Source: Alphaproteobacteria bacterium
Lineage (GTDB): Bacteria; Pseudomonadota; Alphaproteobacteria; Caulobacterales; Parvularculaceae
NCBI GenBank assembly: GCA_016125455.1
Contig: WGLS01000019.1
Coordinates: 40,369-104,368, forward strand
Direction: 5' to 3'
DNA length: 64,000 nt
Positions 52,664 to 60,518 of the stretch are shown in pieces. The notes below the pieces were generated by a model that ran no database searches, was not told the DNA's origin, and saw only the letters and a list, made by a program, of their open reading frames with translations. The position numbers and the translations under genes are program-made. The number at the start of each line of letters is the position of its first letter. The first letter of the stretch is position 1.

Positions 52664-53086
52664 ATGCGCATCCATGTCCTCATCGCCATCGCCCTGTCCG
52701 CCATCGCCCTTGCGTCCTGCGCTTCGGGAGAAAAGGGCGCGCCGGGCCTAGCTGACGGGCGGCTCAGCCCCTGTCCGTCGAGTCCGAACTGCGTGGTCTC
52801 GGAGGCGGGCGCCGACGAGAAGCACGCGGTCGCGCCGCTGCCCGCCGAGGCGTGGGCGGAGGTGCCTGCGGCGGTCGCCGACCTGGGCGGAACGGTCGTC
52901 GAGCAGACCGACGACTACATTGCGGCGGAGTTCAAGAGCCGCATCTTCCGTTTCACCGACGACGTCGAGTTCCGCCTTGCGGACGACGCCGTGCACGTCC
53001 GCTCCGCCTCGCGCATCGGCTATTCCGACATGGGCGTGAACCGCAAGCGCGTCGAGGCCCTGCGCGCGGCGCTTGCCGGCGAGTGA
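52664..53086 (+). CDS. DUF1499 lipoprotein
   Basis: This 140-residue protein has a lipoprotein signal (MRIHVLIAIALSAIALASCASG, Cys19). The DUF1499 core reads LSPCPSSPNCVVSEAGADEKHAVAPL, then GGTVVEQTDDYIAAEFKSRIFRFTDDVEFRLADDAVHVRSASRIGYSDMGVNRKRVE. The family is widespread but uncharacterised. ATG 52664 is divergent from the fusion protein start at 52552. Its last 67 bases overlap the 3' end of the convergent acyltransferase gene. Confidence 0.9.
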   Translation: MRIHVLIAIALSAIALASCASGEKGAPGLADGRLSPCPSSPNCVVSEAGADEKHAVAPLPAEAWAEVPAAVADLGGTVVEQTDDYIAAEFKSRIFRFTDDVEFRLADDAVHVRSASRIGYSDMGVNRKRVEALRAALAGE

Positions 53087-54273
53087 GCCGGCTTCAGCCC
53101 GAACAGCGGCCTCAGCCAGCCGATCCGCCTGATGACGACCTCATGCAGGATTGCGCAGCCGCCAATGGTCGCTAGCGCCACGAGCGCGAATTCCGTCCCT
53201 GCACCGAGGCCCTGGCGCGTCAGCCAGTAGCCGGCGAGGACCGTCAGCGTCTGGTGGAGGATGTACCAGGGGAAAATCGCCTCGGTCATGTAGGTCAGGG
53301 CGCGGCCCGGCCTGTTGAGGCGGGCTTGCGCCAGCCCGAGCAGGGCGGCGATCGCAAGCCACGCATAAAGGACGCGCGCAATGCGCGCCGGCCAGGCGAG
53401 CGCCGCGTACGAACCATCATTCCCGAACAGCGCGTCCCAGTTCGACCAGACTGGCGTCAGGACCGCCGCAAAGCCGATCGCGAGGCCGAGCGCCGCCCAT
53501 CGCCCGCGGGCGATCGCGCTCCAGAAGCTCGGGTCCTTCGCAAGAATGTATCCGGTCAGGAACATGGTCAGGGAATGGGCATGGTTCGCCCAGTCGTCGA
53601 CGAGCGCATGGGTCGTCGGAAAATGGGGGTCAAGCGCCACGCGGAAAATGACATGGGGCAGCGCGGGCGCGATCAGCGCCGCGACGACGCCGCGCCGGCC
53701 GGCGAACGCCGCGGCCATCAGGCGGGCGCCCGGGCCGCTCGCCCAGCGAGACAGGGCCGGAAAGGCGGGCGCGAGCGCAACCGTGTAGATCATCAGGTAA
53801 ACGACGTACCAGAGGTGGTTGTAGGTCGGGGTTATGATCGAATAGCCGGAAGCGGGATTGAGGTAGCTCGGCCAGAAGGCGAGGAGACCGCCCGAAAACT
53901 CTCCTTTTTCAACAAGTTCCAGCCAGGACTGCGGCGGCACGATGAAGAGAACGCTGGCGAGGATCGGCAGGCCGAGCCGCGACAGCCGATCCGCCGCAAG
54001 GCGCGCCGGCCGGGTCCTGTCAGCGACGAACCGCAATGCGACGCCGGAGATGAAGAACAGCAGCGACAGCCGCCAGGGGCTGACGAGGCGCATCGCCCAT
54101 TCCGCTGCGGGCCCCGCATGGACGCTTTTCACGTGCCAGTCCCACGACACGTAGAACATGCCGACATGGTAGAAAATCAGGATCGCGAAGGCGATGACGC
54201 GCAGCCAGTCGAGGTCGTAGCGGCGGGCGTCGGTCGGTTCTGATCGGGCGTGGCCTGGCGTGATGGCGGTCAT
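53020..54273 (-). CDS. Acyltransferase family 3 membrane protein
   Basis: This is a 417-residue protein with about ten predicted membrane helices. The family opening DLDWLRVIAFAILIFYHVGMFY holds the catalytic-type His of acyltransferase-3 proteins, and FFISGVALRFVADR follows. Members O-acylate surface or periplasmic glycans, or serve unknown roles; the acceptor cannot be inferred. CGGAG is well placed before ATG 54273. It is divergent from a membrane LytTR regulator, a frequent pairing. The 3' 67 bases overlap the DUF1499 gene on the other strand. Confidence 0.88.
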   Translation of the reverse strand: MTAITPGHARSEPTDARRYDLDWLRVIAFAILIFYHVGMFYVSWDWHVKSVHAGPAAEWAMRLVSPWRLSLLFFISGVALRFVADRTRPARLAADRLSRLGLPILASVLFIVPPQSWLELVEKGEFSGGLLAFWPSYLNPASGYSIITPTYNHLWYVVYLMIYTVALAPAFPALSRWASGPGARLMAAAFAGRRGVVAALIAPALPHVIFRVALDPHFPTTHALVDDWANHAHSLTMFLTGYILAKDPSFWSAIARGRWAALGLAIGFAAVLTPVWSNWDALFGNDGSYAALAWPARIARVLYAWLAIAALLGLAQARLNRPGRALTYMTEAIFPWYILHQTLTVLAGYWLTRQGLGAGTEFALVALATIGGCAILHEVVIRRIGWLRPLFGLKPAHSPASAARRASTRLRFTPMSE

Positions 54274-54451
54274 TGCTGGAGTCTCCGTTCGATGCGGCGA
54301 TTGAGCAATGGCCCTGGTGGGCCCGCACGTCATCCGCGACGGGATGCAACGCGGCTGCGCGGGTCAAACGGCGCGGCGCGGGGATGAATCGCCGGCCGGC
54401 GGGGACGGGCGGCGCTACCGATTTGCGCCGGATCGTGGCAGCACTTGCGCC

Positions 54452-55312
54452 ATGCAAGCGGACCGGCCCCGGAACCTCGAACGCGACGCCGACGCCCGCG
54501 CGGACCGGCGCGCGATCGCGCTGATCGGATGCTTTCTGCTCGCGTCGTTCCTCATCGAGGCGACGTCGATCCCGCTGGAGGCGGCGCAGGCAGGTCGCAA
54601 GACCGTGCCCTTCGAGCCATGGGTGCGGGAGGCGGCGTCGCACGCCGTCACGTTCGGGCTGGTTTTCCTTATCCCGCGACTGCTCGACCGCGCGCCGCTG
54701 ACCGAAGCGACCTGGCGCTCGTCGGCCCCCGTCCATGTCGCAGCCTTCGCGGCATTCTCCACGGCGCACATCATCGGCTTTGTCGCCATTCGCAAGGCGC
54801 TCTACCCGGCGCTGTTCGGGTATCCTTACGAGTTTGGTCTCGGCGATCCGTGGGTCTGGGTCTACGAGGCCCGCAAGGACCTTTTCGCCTACGCCGCGTT
54901 CGTTCTGGGCTTCCAGGCGAGCCGCGCATTCGAGCAGCGCTCCATGGAGCTGTCCGTTGCCCGGGCGACGGCGCGGGCCGACCGGCGGCTCACGCTGAAA
55001 TGCGGCGGACGGACGTTCTATCTCGACGCGGACGATATTGTCTGGGCGAAGGCGGCGGCGAACTATGTCGACATCGGCGCGCGGGCCGGGGACGCAACGA
55101 AAGTCCATCTCGCTCGGATGACGCTCGCCTCGCTCGAACGGCTGCTTGCCGACGCGGGCGCAGGGCATGTGCGGATCCACCGGAGCTGCCTTGTCGCCCG
55201 GGCCGCGATTGCCGAAGTGAAGCCCGTCGGCGACGGCGACCTTGAGGTCCGGCTGGCTACTGGCGAGACATTCCCCGTCTCCCGAAGCCGGCGCGCGGCG
55301 GTCAGTCGCTGA
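54452..55312 (+). CDS. Membrane-anchored LytTR-family transcriptional regulator
   Basis: This is a 286-residue regulator. About four membrane helices occupy residues 25-155 (ALIGCFLLASFLIEATSI, AVTFGLVFLIPRLL, AAFAAFSTAHIIGFVAI, LFAYAAFVLGFQ). A C-terminal LytTR DNA-binding domain follows: LTLKCGGRTFYLDADDIVWAKAAANYVDIGA, then HVRIHRSCLVARAAIAEVKPVGDGDLEVRLATGETFPVSRSRR. Such membrane LytTR proteins may respond to a membrane or envelope signal. It is divergent from the acyltransferase gene over about 180 bases, the likely place of its operator. ATG 54452 is used. Confidence 0.88.
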   Translation: MQADRPRNLERDADARADRRAIALIGCFLLASFLIEATSIPLEAAQAGRKTVPFEPWVREAASHAVTFGLVFLIPRLLDRAPLTEATWRSSAPVHVAAFAAFSTAHIIGFVAIRKALYPALFGYPYEFGLGDPWVWVYEARKDLFAYAAFVLGFQASRAFEQRSMELSVARATARADRRLTLKCGGRTFYLDADDIVWAKAAANYVDIGARAGDATKVHLARMTLASLERLLADAGAGHVRIHRSCLVARAAIAEVKPVGDGDLEVRLATGETFPVSRSRRAAVSR

Positions 55313-55434
55313 CGGGGGCCTGCTGCCCCTTGTAGGCGCCGTCCCCTGCGACCCTGTTCCGCGGGGCCGCGCCTCGATATGAGGGGTGGGTTCTGGCATC
55401 ATGTTTAGGACAGATGCCCTAAGGGAGGATTTTG

Positions 55435-57231
55435 ATGAGCTACGCCACCCCCGTCCGCGACATGCAGTTCGCGCTCCGGCAGATGGCCGGCTATGGCGCG
55501 CTCGAAGGCGGCGCCTATCCAGAGCTTACCGGCGATCTTACGTCGGCCATCCTCGAAGAGATGGCCAAGTACTGCGACAATGTCGTCGCGCCCCTGAACG
55601 GCGAAAGCGATGCGAACGGCGCGCGGCTGGAGAATGGGGTCGTGCGCACCTCGCCGGGTTTCGCCGACGCCTATCGGCAATATGTCGAGGGCGGCTGGGG
55701 CTCGCTCGCGTTCCCCGAGACCGCCGGCGGGCAGGGGCTGCCCGGCACGCTCGCGGTCGCGCTTGTCGACGCCCTGAACGGCGCGTGCATGTCCTTCGCG
55801 ATCGGCACCACGCTGACGACCGGCGCCGTCAAGGCCATCGAGGCCGTCGGCACGGAGGAGCAGAAACGCCTGTTCCTGCCGAAGCTCGTCTCCGGCGAAT
55901 GGACCGGCACGATGAACCTGACTGAGCCGCAGGCGGGCTCCGACCTGTCGGGCGTCCGCACGAAGGCCGAGCCCGTCGGCGACGGGACCTACAGGATCAG
56001 TGGGCAGAAGATCTACATCACCTATGGCGAGCACGACATGGCGGACAACATCGTCCACCTGGTCCTCGCGCGCCTGCCCGACGCGCCGGAAGGGACCGGC
56101 GGCATCTCGATGTTCCTTGTCCCGAAGGTCCATGTGGACGCCGATGGCGGCCTCGGCGCGCGCAACGACGTCGCCTGCGTCGGCCTCGAAGAGAAGATGG
56201 GTCTCCACGGGTCGCCGACCTGCGTCATGGCCTTTGGCGAGCAGGGCGAATGCGTCGGCACGCTGCTCGGCGAGGAGAACAAGGGCCTCCGGAACATGTT
56301 CGTGATGATGAACTCCGCGCGGCTCGATGTCGGGGTGCAGGGCGTCGGGGTCGCCGAGCGCGCCTTCCAGCGGGCGCTCGCCTACGCCCTTGACCGCACG
56401 CAAGGGCGCGAGCCCGGCGTGAAGTCCGGCCCGCAGGTAGCGATCTACAAACACCCCGACGTGCGCCGCATGCTTTATTCCATGAAGTCGATGGTCGAGG
56501 CCTCGCGCGCCATCTGCTACGCGAACGCCGTCGCCTATGACCTCGCCCGCCATGGCGAGAGCGAGGATGTCCGCAAGCGGAACAAGGCGGTCGAGGAGCT
56601 CTTGACGCCGATCTCCAAGGCGTGGTCGACGGACCGGGCGAACGACGTCACGTCCCTCGGCGTGCAGATCCATGGCGGCATGGGCTATATCGAGGAGACC
56701 GGCGCCGCCCAGCACATGCGCGACGCGCGCATCGCCGCGATTTATGAAGGCACCAACGGCATACAGGCGATGGACCTTGTCGGCCGCAAGCTGCAAGGGG
56801 ATGGCGGCGCGGCGGCGAAGGCTTTCATCGCCGAGGCGCGGTCGGAAGCCGCGGCCGCCAAAGATGCGGGAACGGACGATCTCGCTCGCATGGCGACGCG
56901 TCTCGCGAAAGCCGCCGACGCGCTCGAAGCTTCGACGGACTGGCTCCTTTCTGCGGCGAAGCGCGACCAGGTTGACGTGCTCGCCGGCGCGACGCCTTAC
57001 CTGAGACAATTCGGCAGTGTCGCCGGCGGCATGTACCTCGCCCGCGGCGCGCGCGCCGCGACCGCCGCCATGGGCGAGGCCGGCGCCGACAAGGCCTACC
57101 TGTCGGGCCGCGTCGCCGTCGCAAGGTTCTATGCGGACAACACCCTTTCCGAGGCGTCGGGCCTGACCGAGGCGGTGACCGCTGGCGCGGATGCGTTGAC
57201 CGAACTCGACCCCGCCGTGCTGACCGGGTGA
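55435..57231 (+). CDS. Acyl-CoA dehydrogenase (DmdC-like)
   Basis: This is a 598-residue flavin enzyme forming trans-2-enoyl-CoA. The middle domain contains MNLTEPQAGSDLSGVRTKAEP and ISGQKIYITYGEHDMADNIVHLVLAR; the C-terminal helices contain GVQIHGGMGYIEETGAAQHMRDARIAAIYEGTNGIQAMDLVGRK. The extended C terminus of about 130 residues and overall length match the 3-methylmercaptopropionyl-CoA dehydrogenase type (DmdC) and related long-form enzymes. The actual acyl substrate is not determined. GGGAGGATTTTG precedes ATG 55435. It is not grouped with other beta-oxidation genes. Confidence 0.9.
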   Translation: MSYATPVRDMQFALRQMAGYGALEGGAYPELTGDLTSAILEEMAKYCDNVVAPLNGESDANGARLENGVVRTSPGFADAYRQYVEGGWGSLAFPETAGGQGLPGTLAVALVDALNGACMSFAIGTTLTTGAVKAIEAVGTEEQKRLFLPKLVSGEWTGTMNLTEPQAGSDLSGVRTKAEPVGDGTYRISGQKIYITYGEHDMADNIVHLVLARLPDAPEGTGGISMFLVPKVHVDADGGLGARNDVACVGLEEKMGLHGSPTCVMAFGEQGECVGTLLGEENKGLRNMFVMMNSARLDVGVQGVGVAERAFQRALAYALDRTQGREPGVKSGPQVAIYKHPDVRRMLYSMKSMVEASRAICYANAVAYDLARHGESEDVRKRNKAVEELLTPISKAWSTDRANDVTSLGVQIHGGMGYIEETGAAQHMRDARIAAIYEGTNGIQAMDLVGRKLQGDGGAAAKAFIAEARSEAAAAKDAGTDDLARMATRLAKAADALEASTDWLLSAAKRDQVDVLAGATPYLRQFGSVAGGMYLARGARAATAAMGEAGADKAYLSGRVAVARFYADNTLSEASGLTEAVTAGADALTELDPAVLTG

Positions 57232-57356
57232 GGGGCCTTGTCTGATGTCATGCCGGACGCCGAAAGGCGATCCGGGATCTCCCGAGGGCATTGCGGCCGC
57301 CGTTCAGGATGACGGGGGTGAGTCAAACGAAAAGGTCGCGGCATCCTGACCGGAGG

Positions 57357-57387
57357 CCGTCATCCTGACGCAAGTCAGGATCCAGAC
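57357..57387 (+). repeat. 31-bp palindromic repeat, second copy, within a repeat-rich gap
   Basis: CCGTCATCCTGAC, a short loop, then GTCAGGATCCAGAC. It is 29/31 identical to the reverse complement of 50007-50037. Neighbouring partial copies are GTTCAGGATGACGG (about 57302-57315), GCATCCTGAC (57341-57350), GGATCCTGAATC and GTTCAGGATAACGG (about 57419-57462). The gap 57232-57470 is otherwise gene-free. Confidence 0.8.
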
Positions 57388-57470
57388 CGGCGCTGCAGGA
57401 CAATCTCGGCGTCCCATGGATCCTGAATCTTCGGGCCTTGCGGCTCTCGTTCAGGATAACGGCGGGGGCG

Positions 57471-57518
57471 CTTGTTATTACTGTCGTTATAACGCATGTT
57501 ATCACTGACGTTATAACG
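57471..57518 (+). promoter_or_regulatory. Iterated operator upstream of the AbrB/Doc module
   Basis: Two 24-bp direct repeats (57471-57494 and 57495-57518) match closely and each ends in the palindrome CGTTATAACG (57485-57494 and 57509-57518). GTTAT recurs at 57474, 57486, 57498 and 57510, an exact 12-bp period. The position just before the antitoxin start suggests an autoregulatory operator. Confidence 0.8.
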
Positions 57519-57528
57519 GAGCCGCGCG

Positions 57529-57813
57529 ATGGCCGACGACAAGAGAACCGAAGGCATGGGCGAAGACGCCCGCGCCTTTGCGCCAGGCCGCACGCTGAAG
57601 CTGCGACCGGTCGGGAACTCTGTGGGGGTCGTTCTGCCTAAGGATCTGCTGGAGAAGCTTGGCGTTGGCGAAGGCGATGAACTCAGCGCGCAGATAACGC
57701 CGGATCATGTCTTGACGTTGAAAGTTACCTCCAAGGTCGAGCGTCAGGCCCGCGAATGGATTGATCGCGGCGCGAAGAAATACCGCGAAACGCTGCGCGT
57801 CCTTTCGAAATAG
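57529..57813 (+). CDS. AbrB/MazE-family antitoxin of a Doc module
   Basis: This is a 94-residue protein. The swapped-hairpin DNA-binding core reads LKLRPVGNSVGVVLPKDLLEKLGVGEGDEL, typical of AbrB/MazE/SpoVT antitoxins. A charged C-terminal tail (SKVERQAREWIDRGAKKYRETLRVLSK) probably wraps the toxin. GGAG lies eight bases before ATG 57529. It is followed 12 bases later by the doc-like gene. It should repress its own promoter through the iterated operator immediately upstream. Confidence 0.88.
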   Translation: MADDKRTEGMGEDARAFAPGRTLKLRPVGNSVGVVLPKDLLEKLGVGEGDELSAQITPDHVLTLKVTSKVERQAREWIDRGAKKYRETLRVLSK

Positions 57814-57825
57814 GGCGCGGCTCCC

Positions 57826-58209
57826 ATGGACTGTATCTGGATAACGCGAGACATCGCGCTCGCCGCGCACGCCCGCAGCCTCAAGGACCATGGCGGGGCC
57901 GACGGCGTGCGCGACGAAGGCATGCTCGACAGCGCGCTCGCCAGGCCCCAGAATCTGGCCGCCTATGGCGATCCCTCCGTGTTCGAACTGGCGGCGGCGC
58001 TCGCCTATGGCATCGTCAAGAACCATCCGTTCGTCGACGGCAACAAGCGGACGGGCTTTCTGTCCGCCTACGTCTTCCTCGGCCTCAACGGGTGGGAGCT
58101 TGAGGCCGGGCCCGATGAGGCGGCGGCGATCACCATCGACCTCGCGGCGGGCGAGATCGGCGAGGGTGACGTCGCGCGCTGGCTCGAAGCGAATTCGGCG
58201 CCGGTATAG
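57826..58209 (+). CDS. Doc-type Fic-fold toxin
   Basis: This is a 127-residue death-on-curing family protein. The active-site motif HPFVDGNKRTGF (His67, Asp71, Asn73, Lys74, Arg75) is the Doc variant of the Fic motif. Doc phosphorylates elongation factor Tu and stops translation. RDEGMLDSALARPQNLAAYG and ALAYGIVKN are standard Doc blocks. All key residues are present, so the toxin should be active. It is coupled with an AbrB-type rather than the Phd-type antitoxin of phage P1. Confidence 0.92.
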   Translation: MDCIWITRDIALAAHARSLKDHGGADGVRDEGMLDSALARPQNLAAYGDPSVFELAAALAYGIVKNHPFVDGNKRTGFLSAYVFLGLNGWELEAGPDEAAAITIDLAAGEIGEGDVARWLEANSAPV

Positions 58210-58370
58210 GGCGGGGAGGCGCGAGGCGGCGCGCCCGCTCCGGCCGGGATGACAGCGGGGGTCGCATTGCCGGCGCTGAGCGCCTTTCGCCTGCCGAGCG
58301 GATAGACCGCCTATTGTTTGATGTCGACCGACGGTTGATTGTTGCGGAAGCTAATCAAGGAAGACCAAGA

Positions 58371-59258
58371 ATGACCACGCTAAAAGGCAAGACCCTCTTC
58401 ATCACCGGCGCGAGCCGCGGCATCGGCCTCGCCATCGCGAAGCGCGCCGCCGCCGACGGCGCCAACATCGCCATCGCCGCGAAGACCGCCGAGCCGCACA
58501 AGCATCTTCCGGGCACGATCTATACCGCCGCGGAGGAGATCGAGGCGGCGGGCGGCAAGGCGCTGCCGCTCATCGTCGACATCCGCTCGGAGGAGCTCGT
58601 CGACGAGGCCGTGGCGAAGACGGTCGAGGCCTTTGGCGGGATCGACATCTGCATCAACAATGCGTCGGCGATCTCGCTGACCGGCACGCTCGACACGCCG
58701 GTGAAGCGCTGGGACCTGATGCACCAGATCAACGCCCGCGGCACGTTCCTGGTGACCCAGAAATGCCTGCCGCATCTGAAAAGGGCGGCAAACCCGCACA
58801 TGCTGACCCTGTCGCCGCCGCTCGACATGCGCCCGAAATGGTTCGCGCCCCACGTCGCCTACACCATGGCGAAATACGGCATGTCCCTGTGCGTCCTCGG
58901 CATGGCTGAGGAGTTCCGCTCCGCCGGTGTCGCGTGCAACGCGCTCTGGCCGCGCACGCCGATCGCGACTGCGGCGGTGGAGTTCGCTCTCGGCGGCGAC
59001 GCCATGGTGAAAGGCTCGCGCACCGTCGACATCCTGTCCGACGCCGCGCACATGATCCTGACGAAGCCAAGCCGGGAGTTCACCGGCAATTTCGTGATCG
59101 ATGACACCTTCCTGCATGCGCACGGCGTGACCGACTTCGAAAGGTACCGGGTCGACCCGTCGCGCAAGCTTTTCCCGGACTTCTTCGTGCCGGAGGAAGG
59201 CTATCCGGCGCCGCCGGGCGTCGCCGACACGCTGCATTCGGATATGATCGGCGGCTAG
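58371..59258 (+). CDS. Short-chain dehydrogenase/reductase (HSDL2-like)
   Basis: This 295-residue SDR has cofactor motif ITGASRGIGLAIAKRAAADGANI followed by AAKTAEPHKHLPGTIYTAAEEIEAAGGKALPL, which is characteristic of the HSDL2/NAD(P)-oxidoreductase group. NNASAISL and the catalytic YTMAKYG are present. The C-terminal extension (YRVDPSRKLFPDFFVPEEGYPAPP) is also typical. Lipid or fatty-acid-related substrates are suspected for the group. CAAGGAAGACC precedes ATG 58371. The sulfotransferase follows 59 bases later. Confidence 0.88.
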   Translation: MTTLKGKTLFITGASRGIGLAIAKRAAADGANIAIAAKTAEPHKHLPGTIYTAAEEIEAAGGKALPLIVDIRSEELVDEAVAKTVEAFGGIDICINNASAISLTGTLDTPVKRWDLMHQINARGTFLVTQKCLPHLKRAANPHMLTLSPPLDMRPKWFAPHVAYTMAKYGMSLCVLGMAEEFRSAGVACNALWPRTPIATAAVEFALGGDAMVKGSRTVDILSDAAHMILTKPSREFTGNFVIDDTFLHAHGVTDFERYRVDPSRKLFPDFFVPEEGYPAPPGVADTLHSDMIGG

Positions 59259-59317
59259 ATGTCGGCGGCGGGCGCGCTGCGGCGCGCCATTCATGAGGAA
59301 AATACGAGGGGCGAACC

Positions 59318-60223
59318 ATGACCGACGCGACAGCATGGCCGGTGAAGACGCGGGAGCTGCACAGCCATCATTTCGACTCAACGATCTGGAACGATTTTCA
59401 GTTCCGGGACGATGACATCATCATCTCGACCTACGCCAAGTCGGGCACGACCTGGATGCAGCAGATCATCGGCCAGCTGATCCATGGCGGCGACCCGGAC
59501 CTTGAGGTCGCGGAGATGTCGCCCTGGCTCGACCTGCGCCTGCCGCCGAAGGAGGTGAAGCTGCCCGTCGTCGAGGCGCAGACGCACCGCCGGTTCCTCA
59601 AGACGCACCTGCCGGTCGATGCGCTCGTCTTCTCGCCGAAGGCGAAGTACGTCTATATCGGCCGCGACGGCCGCGATGTGCTGTGGAGCTTCTACAACCA
59701 CCACGCCAACGCGAATGAGGCGTTCTACGACGCCCTCAACAATACGCCGGGGCGCGTTGGCCCGCCGATCGAACCGCCCCCGGACGATATCCATCAGTAC
59801 TATCGCGACTGGTTCGACGGCGACGGCTATCCGTTCTGGTCGTTCTGGGAGAACGCGCGCACCTGGTGGGCGATCCGCGATCTGCCGAACGTGCATTTCG
59901 TCCACTTCGCCAACCTCAAGGCCGACATGCCAGGCGAGATGCGGAAGGTGGCGGCGTTCCTCGACATTCCGATTGACGAGGCGCGGTGGGACCGGATCGT
60001 CGAATACTGCACGTTCGACTGGATGAAGGCGAACGCGAGCAAAGCCGCGCCCCTCGGCGGCGTCATGTGGCAAGGCGGCGCAGCAACGTTCATCAACAAG
60101 GGCGAGAACGCCCGCTGGCGCGATGTTCTGACCCCGGAGGAGGTCGCCGAATTCGACGCCCGCGCCGTCGCCGAGCTTGGGCTCGACTGCGCGGAATGGT
60201 TTCGCACGGGCCGCATGCCGTAA
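59318..60223 (+). CDS. PAPS-dependent sulfotransferase
   Basis: This is a 301-residue cytosolic-type sulfotransferase. The 5'-phosphosulfate loop is STYAKSGTTWMQQIIGQL, the catalytic His lies in RRFLKTHLPVD, and the 3'-phosphate site is YIGRDGRDVLWSFYNH. The Sulfotransfer_1 family transfers sulfate to hydroxyl or amine groups of small molecules. The acceptor is unknown; the preceding SDR may act on the same compound. ATG 59318 follows CGAGGGGCG. Confidence 0.9.
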   Translation: MTDATAWPVKTRELHSHHFDSTIWNDFQFRDDDIIISTYAKSGTTWMQQIIGQLIHGGDPDLEVAEMSPWLDLRLPPKEVKLPVVEAQTHRRFLKTHLPVDALVFSPKAKYVYIGRDGRDVLWSFYNHHANANEAFYDALNNTPGRVGPPIEPPPDDIHQYYRDWFDGDGYPFWSFWENARTWWAIRDLPNVHFVHFANLKADMPGEMRKVAAFLDIPIDEARWDRIVEYCTFDWMKANASKAAPLGGVMWQGGAATFINKGENARWRDVLTPEEVAEFDARAVAELGLDCAEWFRTGRMP

Positions 60224-60227
60224 GGGC

Positions 60228-60264
60228 GGGGCGCCTGTCCGGCCGCGGCGCCCCCGTGTTTTCC
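60228..60264 (+). terminator. Probable terminator after the sulfotransferase
   Basis: GGGGCGCC (60228-60235) pairs perfectly with GGCGCCCC (60247-60254), followed by CGTGTTTT. The T-run is short. The rest of the gap up to 60518 has two similar T-tracts (GTTCGATAAGTTTTT at 60367 and GTTCGATAGATTTTTTT at 60424) and a small GCGGGA/TCCCGC hairpin at 60443-60459, but no gene. Confidence 0.45.
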
Positions 60265-60518
60265 AACTTGTCAAAGAGCCCGCCGCGATTCTCGCGGCCG
60301 CCGCCGGCGGACCGGTTTCGATCCGTTTCGTCGACGCCCGCGAACGGTAAGCGGGGCGAGAACCCTGTTCGATAAGTTTTTCCGAAATCACCCTCAACGC
60401 CAGCAAACATGCAGGCGGGAGCCGTTCGATAGATTTTTTTGCGCGGGAGTTTTTCCCGCTCACCGGGCAGGCGTGACGGCGCTTGCGCCGCCGCGCGGGG
60501 CGGGCGACTTTAGCGGTC

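Noticed and set aside
54020..55402. 460-codon minus-strand frame
   Set aside because: It overlaps the LytTR gene antisense and the start of the acyltransferase gene in another frame; both of those are supported by domains.
55405..57291. 628-codon minus-strand frame
   Set aside because: It is antisense to the acyl-CoA dehydrogenase, and its composition is that of a shadow frame.
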